Assembly: GCA_000727475.1 (NCBI GenBank)
Contig: KL647304.1
Span: forward strand, 1,254,231-1,318,230
Length of the DNA: 64,000 nucleotides
Direction of reading: 5' to 3'
DNA from: Sarcocystis neurona
Lineage: Eukaryota; Apicomplexa; Conoidasida; Eucoccidiorida; Sarcocystidae
The translations under genes were made by a program, and so were the position numbers. The notes under the pieces were generated by a model that was not told the DNA's origin, did not search any database, and worked only from the letters and a program-made list of their open reading frames with translations. Positions 11,899 to 24,887 of this stretch are shown here, piece by piece (within the stretch, counting starts at the first letter, position 1; each line of letters starts with the position of its first letter).

Positions 11899-12062
11899 CG
11901 CAAGGACAGACCGCGACCACTCGGCACGGAGAAAGAAGGGGAAAACGCAGGAAGAAGGAGAGGAAAAAGAGAAGGCGAGGAGCAGACGGGGACGGTTGTA
12001 AAAAACAAGAGAGGTGCTTCACGTGAAACGACGATAAACAAACGTCGAAACGACTACCGCAT
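11899..12062. other. 5' flank of the MRD1-like gene
   Basis: Purine-rich on the + strand (gagaaagaaggggaaaacgc-type), so pyrimidine-rich in the sense of the - strand gene. It presumably contains that gene's 5' UTR and start region. No TATA element is assigned. Confidence 0.4.
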
Positions 12063-13363
12063 ACTGAGGAGAGAGAAGTAGGCGGAAAGCGACTGAACAA
12101 GATACCAGGAACGTCCGTCAGTCAACAGCTGCAGAGAACCTTTCCCATGTGAAGAAAGAAAAGTCCTGTGCGGACGCGGACGCGGATGCAGGCCTCTACT
12201 GCGCAGGGGTGTAAGTTTTCTATCAAATACAGGCACACAGTCACATACACGTCTATCTAGATGGGTCAACAAATTCACGACGTAGTCAGGAAATACGCAT
12301 ATACGTACGTATGCAAGCACAAAGTAGAGAGAGCATCTGAAGGGGCAGGAGGTCGACAAAGCCCTTCTTTTCTTGAAAAGAAGAGACTCCAACACGAGAA
12401 TCGTGCCTGTACGTGGGCAAACCGCAAAAAACGCCGATGAGTTCCTTCACCATTCACGGTAGACTGACGATTTCTCCTAAAGTCTGTAAGCGCGTCGGAA
12501 AAAGCTCCGCCATGAAAGATCATTGTATCAACACTGGCCTTCGACGCTTCGCCAGAGTTCAGTTTCATCGAGACGTGCGGAAAATGCGCGAACTACTATT
12601 CATGCTTGTGGGCAAGTTCTTCCGCTCGAAGGAGACACAGGGACGGAAGCAGTTGGATAAAATGGAAAATGTCAAGACGTCTGATGAGAACAGATGTCCA
12701 AACCACAAAATACTTGAAAGCAAGCGCGTCTTACCGCTGCATGTGAAAGAGTTTTCAAACGTTCAAGCATGCAGGGGTCACAATCGAGGAGGGAACACGG
12801 GAGAAAAACAACAAGTAAGAAGAACTTCAAACCTTTCGAAATGGAACTGCCACATCATCTAAAGTGTGAAAAAATTTAAATTTGCTTCCGTCCCAGCTTC
12901 AGAGGGAAAAAAAAGTGACAGTGCTTCGATGAGCCGTCACAATTCCGATGCAAACTCCAGTTTCTCAGGCAGTCGGGAGGGAAAACAAGTATACGTGCAC
13001 GGGTGTACTCGCTGAAACTGCAAAAATATACGTTCGTAACTGGTTGTAATGACGTTTTCGTGAATTTTCACCACTGGTGATGTACGAATAAACAAGAGGA
13101 AACTCGTTGACGACGGGCTGTCAAAATCCTGCGCATGTGAGCAACCGCAGCATCGGAGAGCTCCGTTCCATTAAACGTACGCATACGTAGGGAGAGAGGG
13201 AGGCTTGTAGACACAGATTTGTCTGCTACGTACAAAGTTTTATATACACTATTACGGATCCGTTTGGGCATTCTTCATGTTTCACGTCGCTATGCTTGTA
13301 TTTATGCCTCTGCGTCTGTACGTGAGCACAGTATTCATGACTGACATAGCGAGACTCTCTCTC

Positions 13364-13427
13364 TATGCGTATACATACACGTATATATGTACACTCTATG
13401 CGTATACATACACGTATATATGTACAC
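13364..13427. repeat. 32-bp unit in exact tandem duplication
   Basis: The unit begins tatgcgtatacatacacgta and continues tatatgtacac. The block repeats after 32 bases with only boundary differences. It is built of alternating purine-pyrimidine steps. Confidence 0.8.
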
Positions 13428-14552
13428 GCGTGTGGGCGTGTCTGGTTCTTTCCAGTTTCAACATGTACACATATTTGTAATTGAGCTATCGGCCAGGTGT
13501 GTACTCAGGCATACGCATCTAGAATGCGTATGAGTAAATACAGAGAGAGAGCTGTATATACATAAATTAATATATACATTTTCACGTTCTACATACACGT
13601 AGACGTGTAAGAGCACATTCAAATCTGTGTGTGTAGTGCACGTACGTATGCATACACGTAAGAGAATTCTGTCACGTGTATATAGGTATATGAAAATACA
13701 CATACACGCGTACGGGTTGGCGCAGTCTCATCGCACTTGACCCAGCGATGGGTGTGGATGGACAGTTTGATATGCTTTCGTTGCTGACAATAGTTCGTGA
13801 ACCGCAGTCTTCTGTCGTATACTGTCGGCGAAACAAGCAGAAAGGTACAGTCGTACTGCTTGAGTGAACGCTCAGCCCTGTCGGTGAAAAACTTCCACAT
13901 GTAGTAACTTACCGTATGCATCCAAAATAAAAAAACCGGATAAACTTGTAGGGTACAGCTGTCATTATTTATACGTACGTATGCAGGATGCCGTACAACA
14001 AGCAAACGTGTACGCGTGAACTGAAAGCTAGACGGTAGTATATGAGGTGCGTCTGTGCACGTGTTTATGTATGTATATGTGCTTACGCTTATGTGTATTA
14101 GTATGCGTCGAACAGTGGACACAGGCCGTCTAGGCTCTTTCGCAGAAGTGGAAGGTGGGAGACGGCCTTCATTTGTGGAATGCCACCAGTGGTGAACAAA
14201 GGTGTCTCGGCAACAATAAGTAGCCTTCTGGACTAATAAAATAGCACGAAAGGCGGCGCGTCTACGCGCGTGTAAATGTATATATATATATATGTATGCG
14301 GGAGCAATGAACAAGGATGAGTTAAAAATTGCGAGCACATGTATGCGTACTAGGTGTTTGCAAATATAACCTACGTACTTGTGTCCCCGTGAAGTAACGT
14401 AGAACCTGAGTGGCGACAATGGTGGAAAAAAGGTGCACGGCCTCAGTTCTGCGGTCAACTCGACGCCATGGTCATGCCTGTGTATCTCACTGTATATTTA
14501 TGCATACAAATACGCATATTTGCAAGTCAGTAAATATGTGAGCCTGTTTACG

Positions 14553-14735
14553 TGCTTGGAGATATGAGTGTTTATTGCGCACCGGTGTGCAACCAGTACT
14601 CACTCCCCTATGAATACTTGGAGATACGAATGTTTATTGCGCCCCGCTGTGCAACCGGTATTCATTCCCCTATGAATGCTTGAAGATAGGAGTGTTTGTT
14701 GGGCACGGGTGTGCAACCAGTATTCATTCCCGTAT
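14553..14735. repeat. 62-bp tandem repeat, three diverged copies
   Basis: Copies start at about 14553, 14615 and 14677. Each contains a version of gtgtttattgcgc, then gtgcaaccagtattcattcc, then cctatgaatgcttg. Spacing is 62 bp and the copies differ at scattered positions, as in an ageing minisatellite. The unit length is not a multiple of three and no ORF follows it. Confidence 0.85.
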
Positions 14736-17700
14736 CGTCACGTTGTACACCACTGCGAAAGTCAGCGATTGTTGGACAGTGGCTCGTGTTTGTTACGGTG
14801 ACACAACCTCGGAACTCAACACATAACAAGTGGAACTTAAAAAGGCACTGGCTCCAAGGAGGAGAGAACGCATGTTGGTTTGTGTTTGCAATAAAAGATT
14901 GAAACAGTTATTGGTGAAAATGTAGATGTAAAATGTAGGCTGACCCTAATTTCAGAGCAAGAGACCTCAATAAGCAGCCGTATGGGTAAGGATATTCCAT
15001 TACGATCCACGGCCCCAAGCGCCACACATCGATGTATTAAAGAAGACGGTCAATAGGAAATTTGGAATTTCATTCTTTCGTGAAGTAACTGCTTCATTCC
15101 CTGAAAATAATCCTTTTTCCCCTCAACAAGAGCTTTGCTTTCGAGGAAGACTCCGCGCATGGCATGGTATGCTGGACGCATTGCTTTATGTAGAAGCAAT
15201 AATAATGGACACGCAGATATACGTGTGGCTGTACCTTCCTGCCTCTGTGCGCATCTACGTACATTTGACTACGTGTATAAAAATAGGAATACGAATTCAT
15301 TACAAGCAAGTAAAGATGTATCATACGGAGATTTCAAGGTCGATGGTTCTACACAATAGATGTGCCACACTAAGCAAGTGTTTCATGCTATTTGCCCTTG
15401 ATTTTTTTCACAGATTGTCGTACAAATGATACACACGTGTCCACGCGTGTCTGTACATATGAACGTGTACACACACGTGTGAGCACACGCAAATATAAAG
15501 ATATATATATATATGTATACGTAGATGTATTTCGCGTGTGCGCCATTAAGTTAGAAAGAAGGGTCTCTACAAACATTTGGATAGACACACACGTGCCCTT
15601 TATCTCGTAAATCTTTTTCGACTGCTCCTCCCACAATGTGTTCGACGCAGGTTCCACGCTAATACTTTTGTATATTGCAGTCTTCAGGAAGTGTTTTTCG
15701 CATTCCTTCGGCAGGGTTAACCTCCCTGTGCCTCTTACCTTCTAGTAAACCTGCGGCAAGCACGTTCGAGTGAATAGGAGGAATCTTATTCTAGACGATT
15801 TCCATGAAGTATAAAGACAGCAGACGAATCTAGAGCTCAAGTCAAATTCTCAAAGCACTTGGAGTATACTGCAGGTACGTCTTCCCTTATGTTTCACCTA
15901 TTATACACACACCGAACGAGAGAAGAAGAATTCAACTTCCAACCTGGTTGACTCGTCGCACACCTGCGTGTCTAGTGAGAGTGGGAGACCCCCAGCTTGT
16001 CCACACATATCCCTGACATTCACCTGATGAGTTGCTGTGCAAAGTGTGAGGCCTTGAGCGCTCTTCTCTCCTTGTGCGGACGTCGCATTGTATTTCCCAC
16101 GATGAGTGGTATTTGCAGACTTCTCCTACTTGCAGATTTCTTCTCATTTAAACGTTTGTTTAGCAGTAATACCCCGTCAATTCGACTTTGACAGACCGAG
16201 ACCTTGTTTTCCGTCCTACGTACCCACTAATCACAAACCAATCCTACTACAGCCCAAAAAGCATTTCCTCCTTAACTTAACTTTTAGGAACCTGCAGTAC
16301 AGCTGTAATTGACGTCTGCTTGTCATCTACGCACTTAGCACGCAGAAGCTTGGTGGGAGAAAAGTTCTTGTTCCTCCCATCTTCATCCCTTCCATATTTC
16401 AAGGAAAGTAAAAAGGTACTTCTTCTCTTCAACTTAGTTTCCATACCCACACGGCACTAGGGAACCTTTTCTCTCGTCATTAAACGGAAGACAGCTAACG
16501 ACAACAAAGGTTACAAAGAAGAAATCTCTCCACTTCTTCCAGCCGCTCTTCACAGAAGGACCACAGCAGCAACCCTTTTTTTGTCCGCGTCCTTCTCGCG
16601 GAGTTTGCGCATCAAGGATGAAACATCACGTGGATAAGAACCTTACCTTCGTGTCTCCGAGACAACACAATAAAGATTTAGACAGTCGATGAAAAGCCTT
16701 TTTCGCTCTCTGTCATCTGAGCTCTATGCAGGACGCCTGGGGCAGTGAGGCAGGAGGAGGCTTCGTGATATAATAGCAATTCTACTGAACCGGAAATGCC
16801 ACTTTTCTTATACTTGCTTTCCCCTGCTCAGTATTCATACAATAGTGCTCAATAAGCTGGAGAACTGGGAGATATTCGGTGCTCCTCTGATCTAAAATTC
16901 ACTGAGCAATTTCACTGAACTTCAGGAACAAGGCTGCTTTTGCTTTTCACTCGCCTACATCGTAGCTCCGATATATGTTCTACGGCAGGCAGGTGTACGC
17001 GCATATGTCTAAAAATACATGTGTATGCGGAGGAGAACGAAAAACTTACACCTGGACACACACTATGTATCAATGCATCGGCGACACGAGTGTGAGTCAT
17101 TTAAAAGATTACCACAAAAGCTCTGTCGTGGACTCCATGACCTCTAAATCATGCATGTATGCGTCGTATATTGCAGTTCCGTGGAGAGCTACCAATACGT
17201 GCATCTACTGAAATCTACACAACAACAACTGCTAGACACACAGATGTATAGATGTACGTATACATTAGCATATATGTGCACGTATGCAGAACAGGTGTGA
17301 ATCCCGTGTCTTCACGCACTAACCGTCATACCATGCACGATCTCTTGGATACTCGTACCTTAGAAGTGAACGCGTGCGTGTACTTACACACATGTATGTA
17401 GAGAGACAAAGGTCCATGAGGTCCATGTGAACAAGACAGTGGTCTTAGGACCACAGTCCATGTATGCATGCTCGCACGCGTGTGCTTATCAGTGTGAACT
17501 GGGAGAGCTAACACTTTCCCAGTGGGATTCACGGGTATTCTATTGTGAGATGCCAATGCCACAGTCATACGAAGCATTACATTCAAGACGCACACATACA
17601 TACTTGTAGACATACACGCGTTCACTTCTGAATGACATATATTCGGATCTCTACGTGCATGTGTTAGACATGTGGCCGACTCCTTCTATCCGTTCGGACG

Positions 17701-19430
17701 GTTCTGAACTGTTGTGTTCTAGTGTGACTTTGGAACGCAAAACCGTACGCAAAGTAGGACAACAGAACTCAGAACAACAACTACTACTGATGTCACTACT
17801 TCTATAACAACTTTGTCAAATATTGTTGAGACTGTTGCCAGTATTCCTACGACTACCACAGCTACTGCAACACAGGCCGCACTGCTATCGTCGTTCCTAT
17901 CTTGTAAGGCCGCTTCACTGAGCACCGTGGCCATCACACACTCAGACGAATGGGGCAGTTTATGGCAGTCCCTATCTGCGCAAGCAGAATGCACGCACGA
18001 ATGACACGCGGTTTCAGACTGTCTTCTGCCTTGTATACTACCTTTAGGACTTCTTCAGATCACCATACAGCGGCCCGTCGCAAGACCAACTCAGGGGCAC
18101 AGACACGGAAGAACACGCTGCTGGTTGGTTCCCTGCGAACTCATCCCAGTACACCCTGACTACCGCACCGTGAGGTAACTCCTGAGTGTGCTGGGCTGTG
18201 AACGGGTTCTTGTGCATAAGTTGTCTACACTGCTGTCGACATCAAGGTGCAACCGTCACAGCAGCATAGAATGTGCGTGTAAGTCTGTTTAACTTCTCCA
18301 TCGAACTACAACTTTCTGTGATTTAGGCTGTTGGTTCTCTCGTGCGAGTAGCAACCTCCAAACATTCAAGACTGTGGAGTCCCGACGGTAGACGCTTTCC
18401 TACATCTGACTCACATTGTCGTGAATATTTGGCTCGGCGTCTTTGTTGGCAAGGAGCACACGCACACGTGTGCGCGTAATTGTGGCGAAACTGCATGTCT
18501 ATCTCTTCTGTACCGTGTGGTCGCGCCACTAGGCACATCCTGATCTGTTTCGCCATCTACTTGTTTGCAATGCATTATACGGTTTCAGTTGTACTTTTCC
18601 ATGTAGTTGCGCTGTGGTAGAACCGTACGTCAATGTGATGATATCCTTGCAACGTTATTAGTAGAGTATATACGCTTGCGCTCCAACGCCTCTGCATTAC
18701 AGTGTCTTGACAGGACAACGGTGTTAGCAGGGTACGAACAAATATACACACCTGTGCTCTTTTGCGCCTGCGTGGCGGTGAGGATTTCTTGCGAAGGCGC
18801 CCAGCGACGTATTCACACAAAAGCCGACAGTCGCAAACCAGTGCGGTATCCTACCCACACGATGGTCACAACAGTGAAAATGATAAGAAGGCTAGATTTC
18901 TCGACCACTCGTCGTCTGCGTCGTCGTTTGACACCATGGTTTTGCAGAAAGTAACACAAGTACAGCTGTATGTACATACACACACGTACACTATCTCTAC
19001 TCGACGTTTCAGACTTCGCACTGCGAAGAGTACTACGAAACAGAAAAGCTAGAGAACTTCAATTTGTGATGATCCTTATAACGTTTCTGGTAGGTGTATG
19101 CTGCTGGCACACTGCGCTCATACGATGCGTCCTCCTGGGTGACAGTATACGACAATATCTCTTGATTCGTCCCCTTTTGTGTAGCGGGGACAGCGAACGT
19201 GTACGTACGTGCTGAAAGAACCTGCTGCCTCTCTAGCTATGAAAATGCGTGACCACGTGATAGAGTATCAGGCTGCACGCCGTTTACGTGATGATCCGTC
19301 CGTCAGATATTTCGTTGTCATCATGCGCTGGTTCTGCCTCTGCTTCACTTTGACGTGACGCCTGCCGCTGGTGGCTATGGCGCTGTTTTACTCGTCGCTT
19401 CTACGAAGCACCACCACAGATGCCTCCGCT

Positions 19431-22400
19431 AGGTGGCACTAAGCGAGAGCGTCAGTGGCACTGGCTGCAGAAGCAACAACAGGAGCAGTAGCCAGAGAGC
19501 CAGCACCAACAGCAGCACCCCCACCGCGAAGAGCAGCTGCAGTACCAGTAGCCCTGCCAGCAGCCGCATCAAGGGCAGCAACAGCATACCTCAATAGGTA
19601 GAGCGATACCCAGCAAAAGAGGATGGAGAATAAATCCCGCAGAGCAAGCGTAGCATGTGATAGAGCAGAGGAAGAGTTCTGCGCAGCCGCCACAGAAGCT
19701 GTGTAGGTGCAGTCACAGAAGCTGTGTAGGTGCAGCCACAGAAGCTGTGTAGGTGCACGCGAAGGCGTGTAAGGCGTGCCAGCCACCTCGCATGCAAGCT
19801 ACGTATGCTGTTAGCTGTTCTACGTACGGCCGCACAACGTACGATGCTCGAAGTTTGCCTGCAGTGGATTCTCGATGAAGTAGCAGCAGGTCCGGCAGAA
19901 CGTCAGCAGCAGCAGGAGCACAAGAGCGCAGGTGCACAGCAAGAGCAGAAACACTCGAGTCGCAGCAAAGCGCTAGCAGCACCCGCACGAACACCAGCAA
20001 CGAAGTACCCGTGGCAGAGTACCGGGAGCAGCTACGGCAGCACGAAACCAAGCGCACCAGCAAGGCAGTTGTTCGGGCTAGACCTTTCCTCTTGAAAGAT
20101 CTCTGGTGATGTGCAGCCGCTTCACAAGCAGCAGCACTCCCACATACTCCGGACAGACGATGCAGCAGCGAGAACAGAAAAAAGCTGCGCTAGAAGGTAG
20201 AGGAGCACCAGCAGCAGCAGCGACGAAGGCAGGAGTATCACTAGAAACAGCAGACGCAGCAAAAGCACCGGCAGCAAGAACAGGACATGTTAACAGCCAC
20301 CACACGCAGCACCAGGGGTACGATCAGCAACAGCGCAAGGAGGAGCTGCACTATAGCACCCCGTTAGAAGCTGCAGCAGCGGCTGCATCTTGAGCGTCTG
20401 CGTGTGCTTCGCCAGCAGCTGGAGCAGCACCAAAAAGAGCAGCACCTGAGCGCAGAACAACACAGAGCAGCGGCAACCTTAACGCCTTACGACGACGAAG
20501 ACAACATGAGGAGCAGCAGAAGCAAAAGGACTCCACAGGCAGGTGCAGAGGGCCCAGCGGTTGTATGTGTAGGCCCGAATGCGCAGCTTTCAATGTTGCC
20601 GCAGCTCCGTCCACGGCAGAAGCCGGACGGCCAGCAGCAGCACCGGTGAGAAGCAGCGAGCACCATCCAACGCAGATCGTTTCAAATGCCGTTGCCCCCA
20701 GACTCAAAAGGTTCTGCCACCCTCTATCTTCATAAGCACGCCATGCGTGTCCCCCTATCCTTTGGCCGCCTACGCAGGACTCCTGGCGGACGCCGCAGCA
20801 CTATCATTAACAGCAGTACTGGGAAGAAGCCAAACGGCTGGCAGCTACTGTGTGTGTGCGAATGTTTTGTGCTGCTTCATCGAAGAACTACTGCTTCCAT
20901 TTGGGGCTGGAAGCAAGCAGACAGTGTCCAGCCGACACACACATCTGTGGCAACGCAGCGCCGCAGAGGCAGCCCGTGTCGTCAAAACAGCAACAAATGC
21001 GACGTCACCCCGCCACATGGAGCTATCACCCACAAACAGAAGCGGACGATCTGCGTCGACTCCTCCTGCATCTGGTGCATCTATCTCTCAGCACCTGTCC
21101 CCCTCCTCCTATGCCCCTGCTGTTGTTATTACCAGTTCTAGTGTCGCCCTGCGGGTCCCCCGCTTTATCTCTCTCGCTTCTGCTCCCCTGCTACTGCTAC
21201 TGATGCTGCTGCTACGACGCACAACAGCAGGAGCGCAGCAGCTTCGGCTTCCGGTGCTGTTGCTGCTTCCACAACACCGCGCGGCGGTCCCTTCACGTAC
21301 CGCAGGTACGATACTGCTCTCTCCATCTCGAATCAAATAGACTCAGTCTGTCCACACAAGGCGCGGCTACCCCTCTCTTCTCTCCACGAACCGTGGAAAT
21401 ACTACTCGTACGCCCGTCCTCTCAGCATTACAGCTACTCTAATACATTTAATATCCACCGCCGAATCCCCTACTAGAACGCTTCAGTAAGAACTACTGTA
21501 CTGTTCGTATGACTACTGTCACGACCAATACGTAGTGGTAGCGGAGCCATGCCCAGCCGCGGAGCCGCGAAGGGGCAATGCTGAACGAGCAGCGCAGCAC
21601 GGGCATGACGTTGTGGCGAACAGCAGCACCAGCCACCAGCACCGGCAGCAGGCTTCTCCGCGAGGAGCGGCGGTAGAGAAAGCGCGTCGTTTGGTTACAG
21701 CAGTAGTGGTCGCAGCAGCAGGAGGGGTGGGTTGCGTGCGAGGGCAGTGTCGGCGAAAGAAACACGTCCTTTACAAGTTGCTATCTTTTTCCTTACACTT
21801 CAAAAGTGTTTCTCGGTCTTTCAGTCATTGTTGGGCTTCCCATCTTCTCCCTCTCAGCTATCTCGTCCTCCTTCCGTTGCTGCTGCTCTTGCAGCCGATA
21901 TACAGAGGGGCGCGCTCGCGCGGTGCAGCAGCACCGCCGCACAGCAGCAGCTGCACTAGCCGCTCGTTCTGCGGCGTCACCCCCGGCACAGGAACATGAC
22001 ACGAAGCGGTGGCTTATAAAACAACGGTAGTGGCAACACTATCAGCAGTAGCAGCAGCACTTGCAGTATCAGCAGCTGCCGCAGGAGCCATAGCAGCCCT
22101 TCCTTTCTAAAAGAAGAACCACGCGCATCTGCTGGAGCAGCGGCAGAACCAGGAGCAGCGGCAACACTGCTGCAGCAGCAGCAGCACAGCAGCACAGAGA
22201 AGAGCGCCAGACGCGCAGGAGAGTAGTCGTCGTAGCAGGAGAGCAGGCGCAGACCAGTGCTGCATCCCTCGCGCCAGCTGTTCCCGTTTCTTCGGTAGAA
22301 AAAGCATACGCAGAGCACCAGCAGGACGGACCGTTCCCGAAGCAACACAGATAGCGACAGCGCAGTCCCGGCCTATTACGACACGCAGCAGCAGCATCAG

Positions 22401-23430
22401 CCCGACGACGCTTTTCGTCATTGTGTAGGAGCACCACATGACGCAGTAGCTCTGCTCGCACTAGGGCGAGAAACAAGCAGCAGCAGCACGCGTAGAAGGA
22501 AGGGGAGGTGCCTCGTAGCAGCCGCAACAACAGAGCGGCGGCAACATTTAACGACACAGCGCAGCTGTAGCACAGGAGCACGGCGACGAACCTTCGGGCG
22601 GCAGCTAACGAATGCTGTCGTGCGCGCTGCATTGAAGAACACAGCACTCTTCTTGTGCACAGCAACACGAGCAGCCCAAAGGCACTGGAGCAGCATCCCC
22701 AGCTGCAGCAGGGAGTAGCGTAGCCGCAGGAGGAGCAGTGTAGGAGACACTGAGAGGAAGAGGAGGCAGCCAGCCGCGGCCGGCACTCGCAGGAGGAGCG
22801 GAAGCTGCAACAGAAACAGCAGCAGCAGTATTGTGGAAGGGGGCATCCCGTAGCGTTCGTACCAGCAGCGGCGAAGCACGGGCGGCGACACAGCAGAAGC
22901 AGAAACACCACAGAAGAACAGCAGCAGTGACAACGCAGCAGCGGGTACGCGCCGAGACCTGCTGCCGGAGGAAGTTCAGGACGCCTTCTCCGGCAGGCTC
23001 ATCCCACTTCCGTGCATCCTTTGCGTCGTGACCACAAGCAAAAGTAAGTCCCGCCGGCGAATGATGAGGAGCAACGACGGGAGAACCGCGCGTTACGACG
23101 GCAGCAGGGCAGACGAGTGACGCAACAGCAGCAGCCACCGCAGCGCCAGCCTGAGGAAGGGCGGCTGCGCAGGGGGGTGATGTCGCATGACTTACGCAAG
23201 CTCACGCCGTCTGTTGGTTCTGCTGTCTTTGCTTTTCTCTCCTTTTTTGACGGTTGCGTTGTGTGTGTTTCTGGCGTCGCGTGGTGCCGCTGTTGTGATG
23301 CTGCGCTGCGCTGCGCGCGTTAGCTGCCGCGGCTGCAGAGTGGCCACTGCATCCATCTAGCAGCAGCCACGCTGCGACGTTCGCGATAGCGCAGCTGCTC
23401 TGCGCGGCCGTAGTATTATCGACGGGCACT
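19431..23430. other. CAG-repeat-rich region, gene content unresolved
   Basis: From about 19.44 kb the + strand fills with cagcagcag and related triplets. Many frames on both strands become open (for example - 22069-22911 and + 20579-21340), giving Gln/Ala/Ser on + and Leu/Cys/Ala on -. I found no conserved domain and no chain of phase-compatible splice sites, so no gene is called. Some + frames, such as 19824-20095 (a Met followed by LEVCLQWILDEVA), look more protein-like than the rest and could be exons. Confidence 0.4.
19691..19757. repeat. 23-bp tandem repeat, three copies
   Basis: The unit cacagaagctgtgtaggtgc plus three bases starts at 19691, 19714 and 19737. The copies are nearly identical. 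23 is not a multiple of three, so each copy would shift a reading frame, which argues against it being coding. Confidence 0.85.
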
Positions 23431-23504
23431 GCCCGGTGGAGGAAGGCGTTGTGAGGAAGGAGAAGGTGCTGCTACTGCCTAGTGTTTTTTGTGTGTTCGC
23501 ACGG

Positions 23505-23822
23505 ATGGACTCGACGTACGCGGTGGCACGTTACCTACTAGCAAGGAGGGACCACCAGGGGGAGCTCTTCAGTAGCAGCAGCACGTGGCTTGTGTGCGGT
23601 GGCCGTGCCGGGGCCGAGACACTCACGAAGCAGCAGCAACTGGCAGAGCAGCAGCGCAGAGACGCAAAAAAGAGGGGCCAAGCGCAGCAGCAGGAGAAAC
23701 AGCAGTATGAAGAACCGAAGGAGGACTGTCAAAAGTTGGTAGTAGCACCAGCAACTGCTGCACGGAAGTGTTCAGCGGAACACGCACTGATGCTGCAGCG
23801 CAACAAGCGCGACACCTCATAG
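23505..23822 (+). CDS. Candidate exon of an unrecognised Gln-rich protein
   Basis: An open frame from an internal Met (MDSTYAVARYLLARRDHQGE) leads into a Gln/Glu/Lys-rich, probably coiled-coil segment (KQQQLAEQQRRDAKKR). The non-repetitive start with mixed amino-acid use is unlike the pure CAG-driven frames around it. A possible donor (gttg|gtagta) near 23737 would end the exon after the Gln-rich part. No family is recognised, and a partner exon is not demonstrated. It could belong to the same + gene as the C-terminal exon ending at 24854. Confidence 0.25.
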   Translation: MDSTYAVARYLLARRDHQGELFSSSSTWLVCGGRAGAETLTKQQQLAEQQRRDAKKRGQAQQQEKQQYEEPKEDCQKLVVAPATAARKCSAEHALMLQRNKRDTS

Positions 23823-23884
23823 GAGCTGCAACACAGCATCAGCAACGGCGATACCGGCGACAGCATCGCGGGGGCACCGGCGCA

Positions 23885-24000
23885 GCACGGGCGACACAAC
23901 TGCTGCAGCAGGAGCACAGCAGCAGCAGCAGCAGCACAGCAGCAGCAGCAGGAGCACAGCAGCAGCAGCAGGGGCAGCAGCACAGCAGCTGCAGCAACAG
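23885..24000. repeat. CAG triplet array
   Basis: Nearly uninterrupted cagcagcag with occasional gag/ggc variants. The frames on both strands remain open here purely because of the repeat. Confidence 0.8.
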
Positions 24001-24444
24001 CCACGGGTGGCACCACCACTTTGAGAAGAAGAGTAGAGAGTTAGTTGATAGGCGGCGAGAGGAACTGGCGAGTTCTTCCATGTGTATAAAACCGAGTCTT
24101 TCTCTTCTCCCAGCCAGACCTCATCCTCATGCTTGTGTTGATCTTTCCTGTCTCCCGCGCCTACACCGTCTGCTGCCTCCCTCTTCGCTTTTTCCTTTAC
24201 AAGCCGTATTCCCAAGATGCAAGGTAGGCTGCAGGATACTACGTGTCGTGCGCTGGTGCGTGTGGATCATCTGTGTTTTGCTGCGCAGAGTCGTCGTCGT
24301 TGTTGAGGTGTACAGACACCGTAGCCGAGGACCGTGGCCGTTGTGCTGCAGCGGTAGCGGCAGCTCTTCCCTGAAGGAGAACCGTTAAAAAGAGGAAGAG
24401 CAAGAGGAGGAAACCGTGTAGAGTAGGGAAGGCAAGTAGCAGGC

Positions 24445-24854
24445 GTGTGTGATACGGACGTCCTGCGGCCGCAGGAGGAGCAGCAGCGGCAGCAGCGGCA
24501 GAAGAAGACCTCCCCTGCCGCTGCTGCTTCCACACGCGCGGCAGAAGAAGCAGCAGCTGCTGCGGCATTTGTAGCACCGAGAACGCGGTTGAACAGCGCA
24601 GCAGCTGCAGCAGCGAGAGAGATAGCAGCGGCAGGGGAACTGAAGCAGCTGCAGGCAGCCACGCAGCGGCAGCAGCGGCAAGAGTAGTTCCAGAAGCAGC
24701 AGCTGGCGAGGGCGAGGAGAGAACGGCAGCGGCAGCCACAGAAGCAGCAGATTTGGCCACGCGACAGCAACAGCGGCAGGGCTTCACAGACGGCAAGCAG
24801 ATGCTTGCTGCAGCTGTTCCGCAGTACGAGGGCGCCGCACTCGCCGGAAAGTAG
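24445..24854 (+). CDS. Candidate C-terminal exon(s) of an unrecognised Ala/Gln-rich protein
   Basis: The C terminus is in the frame that stops at TAG 24852-24854 and reads ADLATRQQQRQGFTDGKQM then LAAAVPQYEGAALAGK. It is non-repetitive and has balanced composition, so probably coding. Upstream, a different frame (24445-24680, ending AGELKQLQAATQRQQRQE) looks protein-like until it stops at 24685. The two frames therefore meet near 24680, implying a small intron, a frameshift or an assembly indel. The family is unrecognised. The stop lies only 33 bp from the stop of a candidate - strand exon, so the two genes would be convergent. Confidence 0.35.
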
Positions 24855-24887
24855 GGCACTGCAGTTCGCGTTTTCGTGTATTAATTT

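Larger units (their letters stand above)
12063..19430. other. Second repeat-poor spacer, no supported gene
   Basis: About 7.4 kb without CAG arrays. The open frames are short (longest 149 codons at 12413-12862 on + and 279 at 13619-14458 on -). They lack recognisable domains, and the latter runs through TA-type microsatellite sequence. Two small tandem repeats stand out (13364-13427 and 14553-14735). A gene of short exons could be missed here. Confidence 0.5.

Noticed and set aside
12413..12862. 149-codon + frame upstream of the MRD1-like gene
   Set aside because: Mixed composition but no recognisable family, and a - strand frame overlaps it. Not enough evidence to call.
13619..14458. 279-codon - strand frame
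   Set aside because: It runs through acgtatac-type alternating sequence with Tyr/Ile/His/Thr-rich translation. No domain or conserved block.
22069..22933. Overlapping - strand frames rich in Leu/Cys
   Set aside because: They read CAG repeats in the antisense Leu/Cys/Ala frames. Two overlapping frames look equally good, as expected for shadows.
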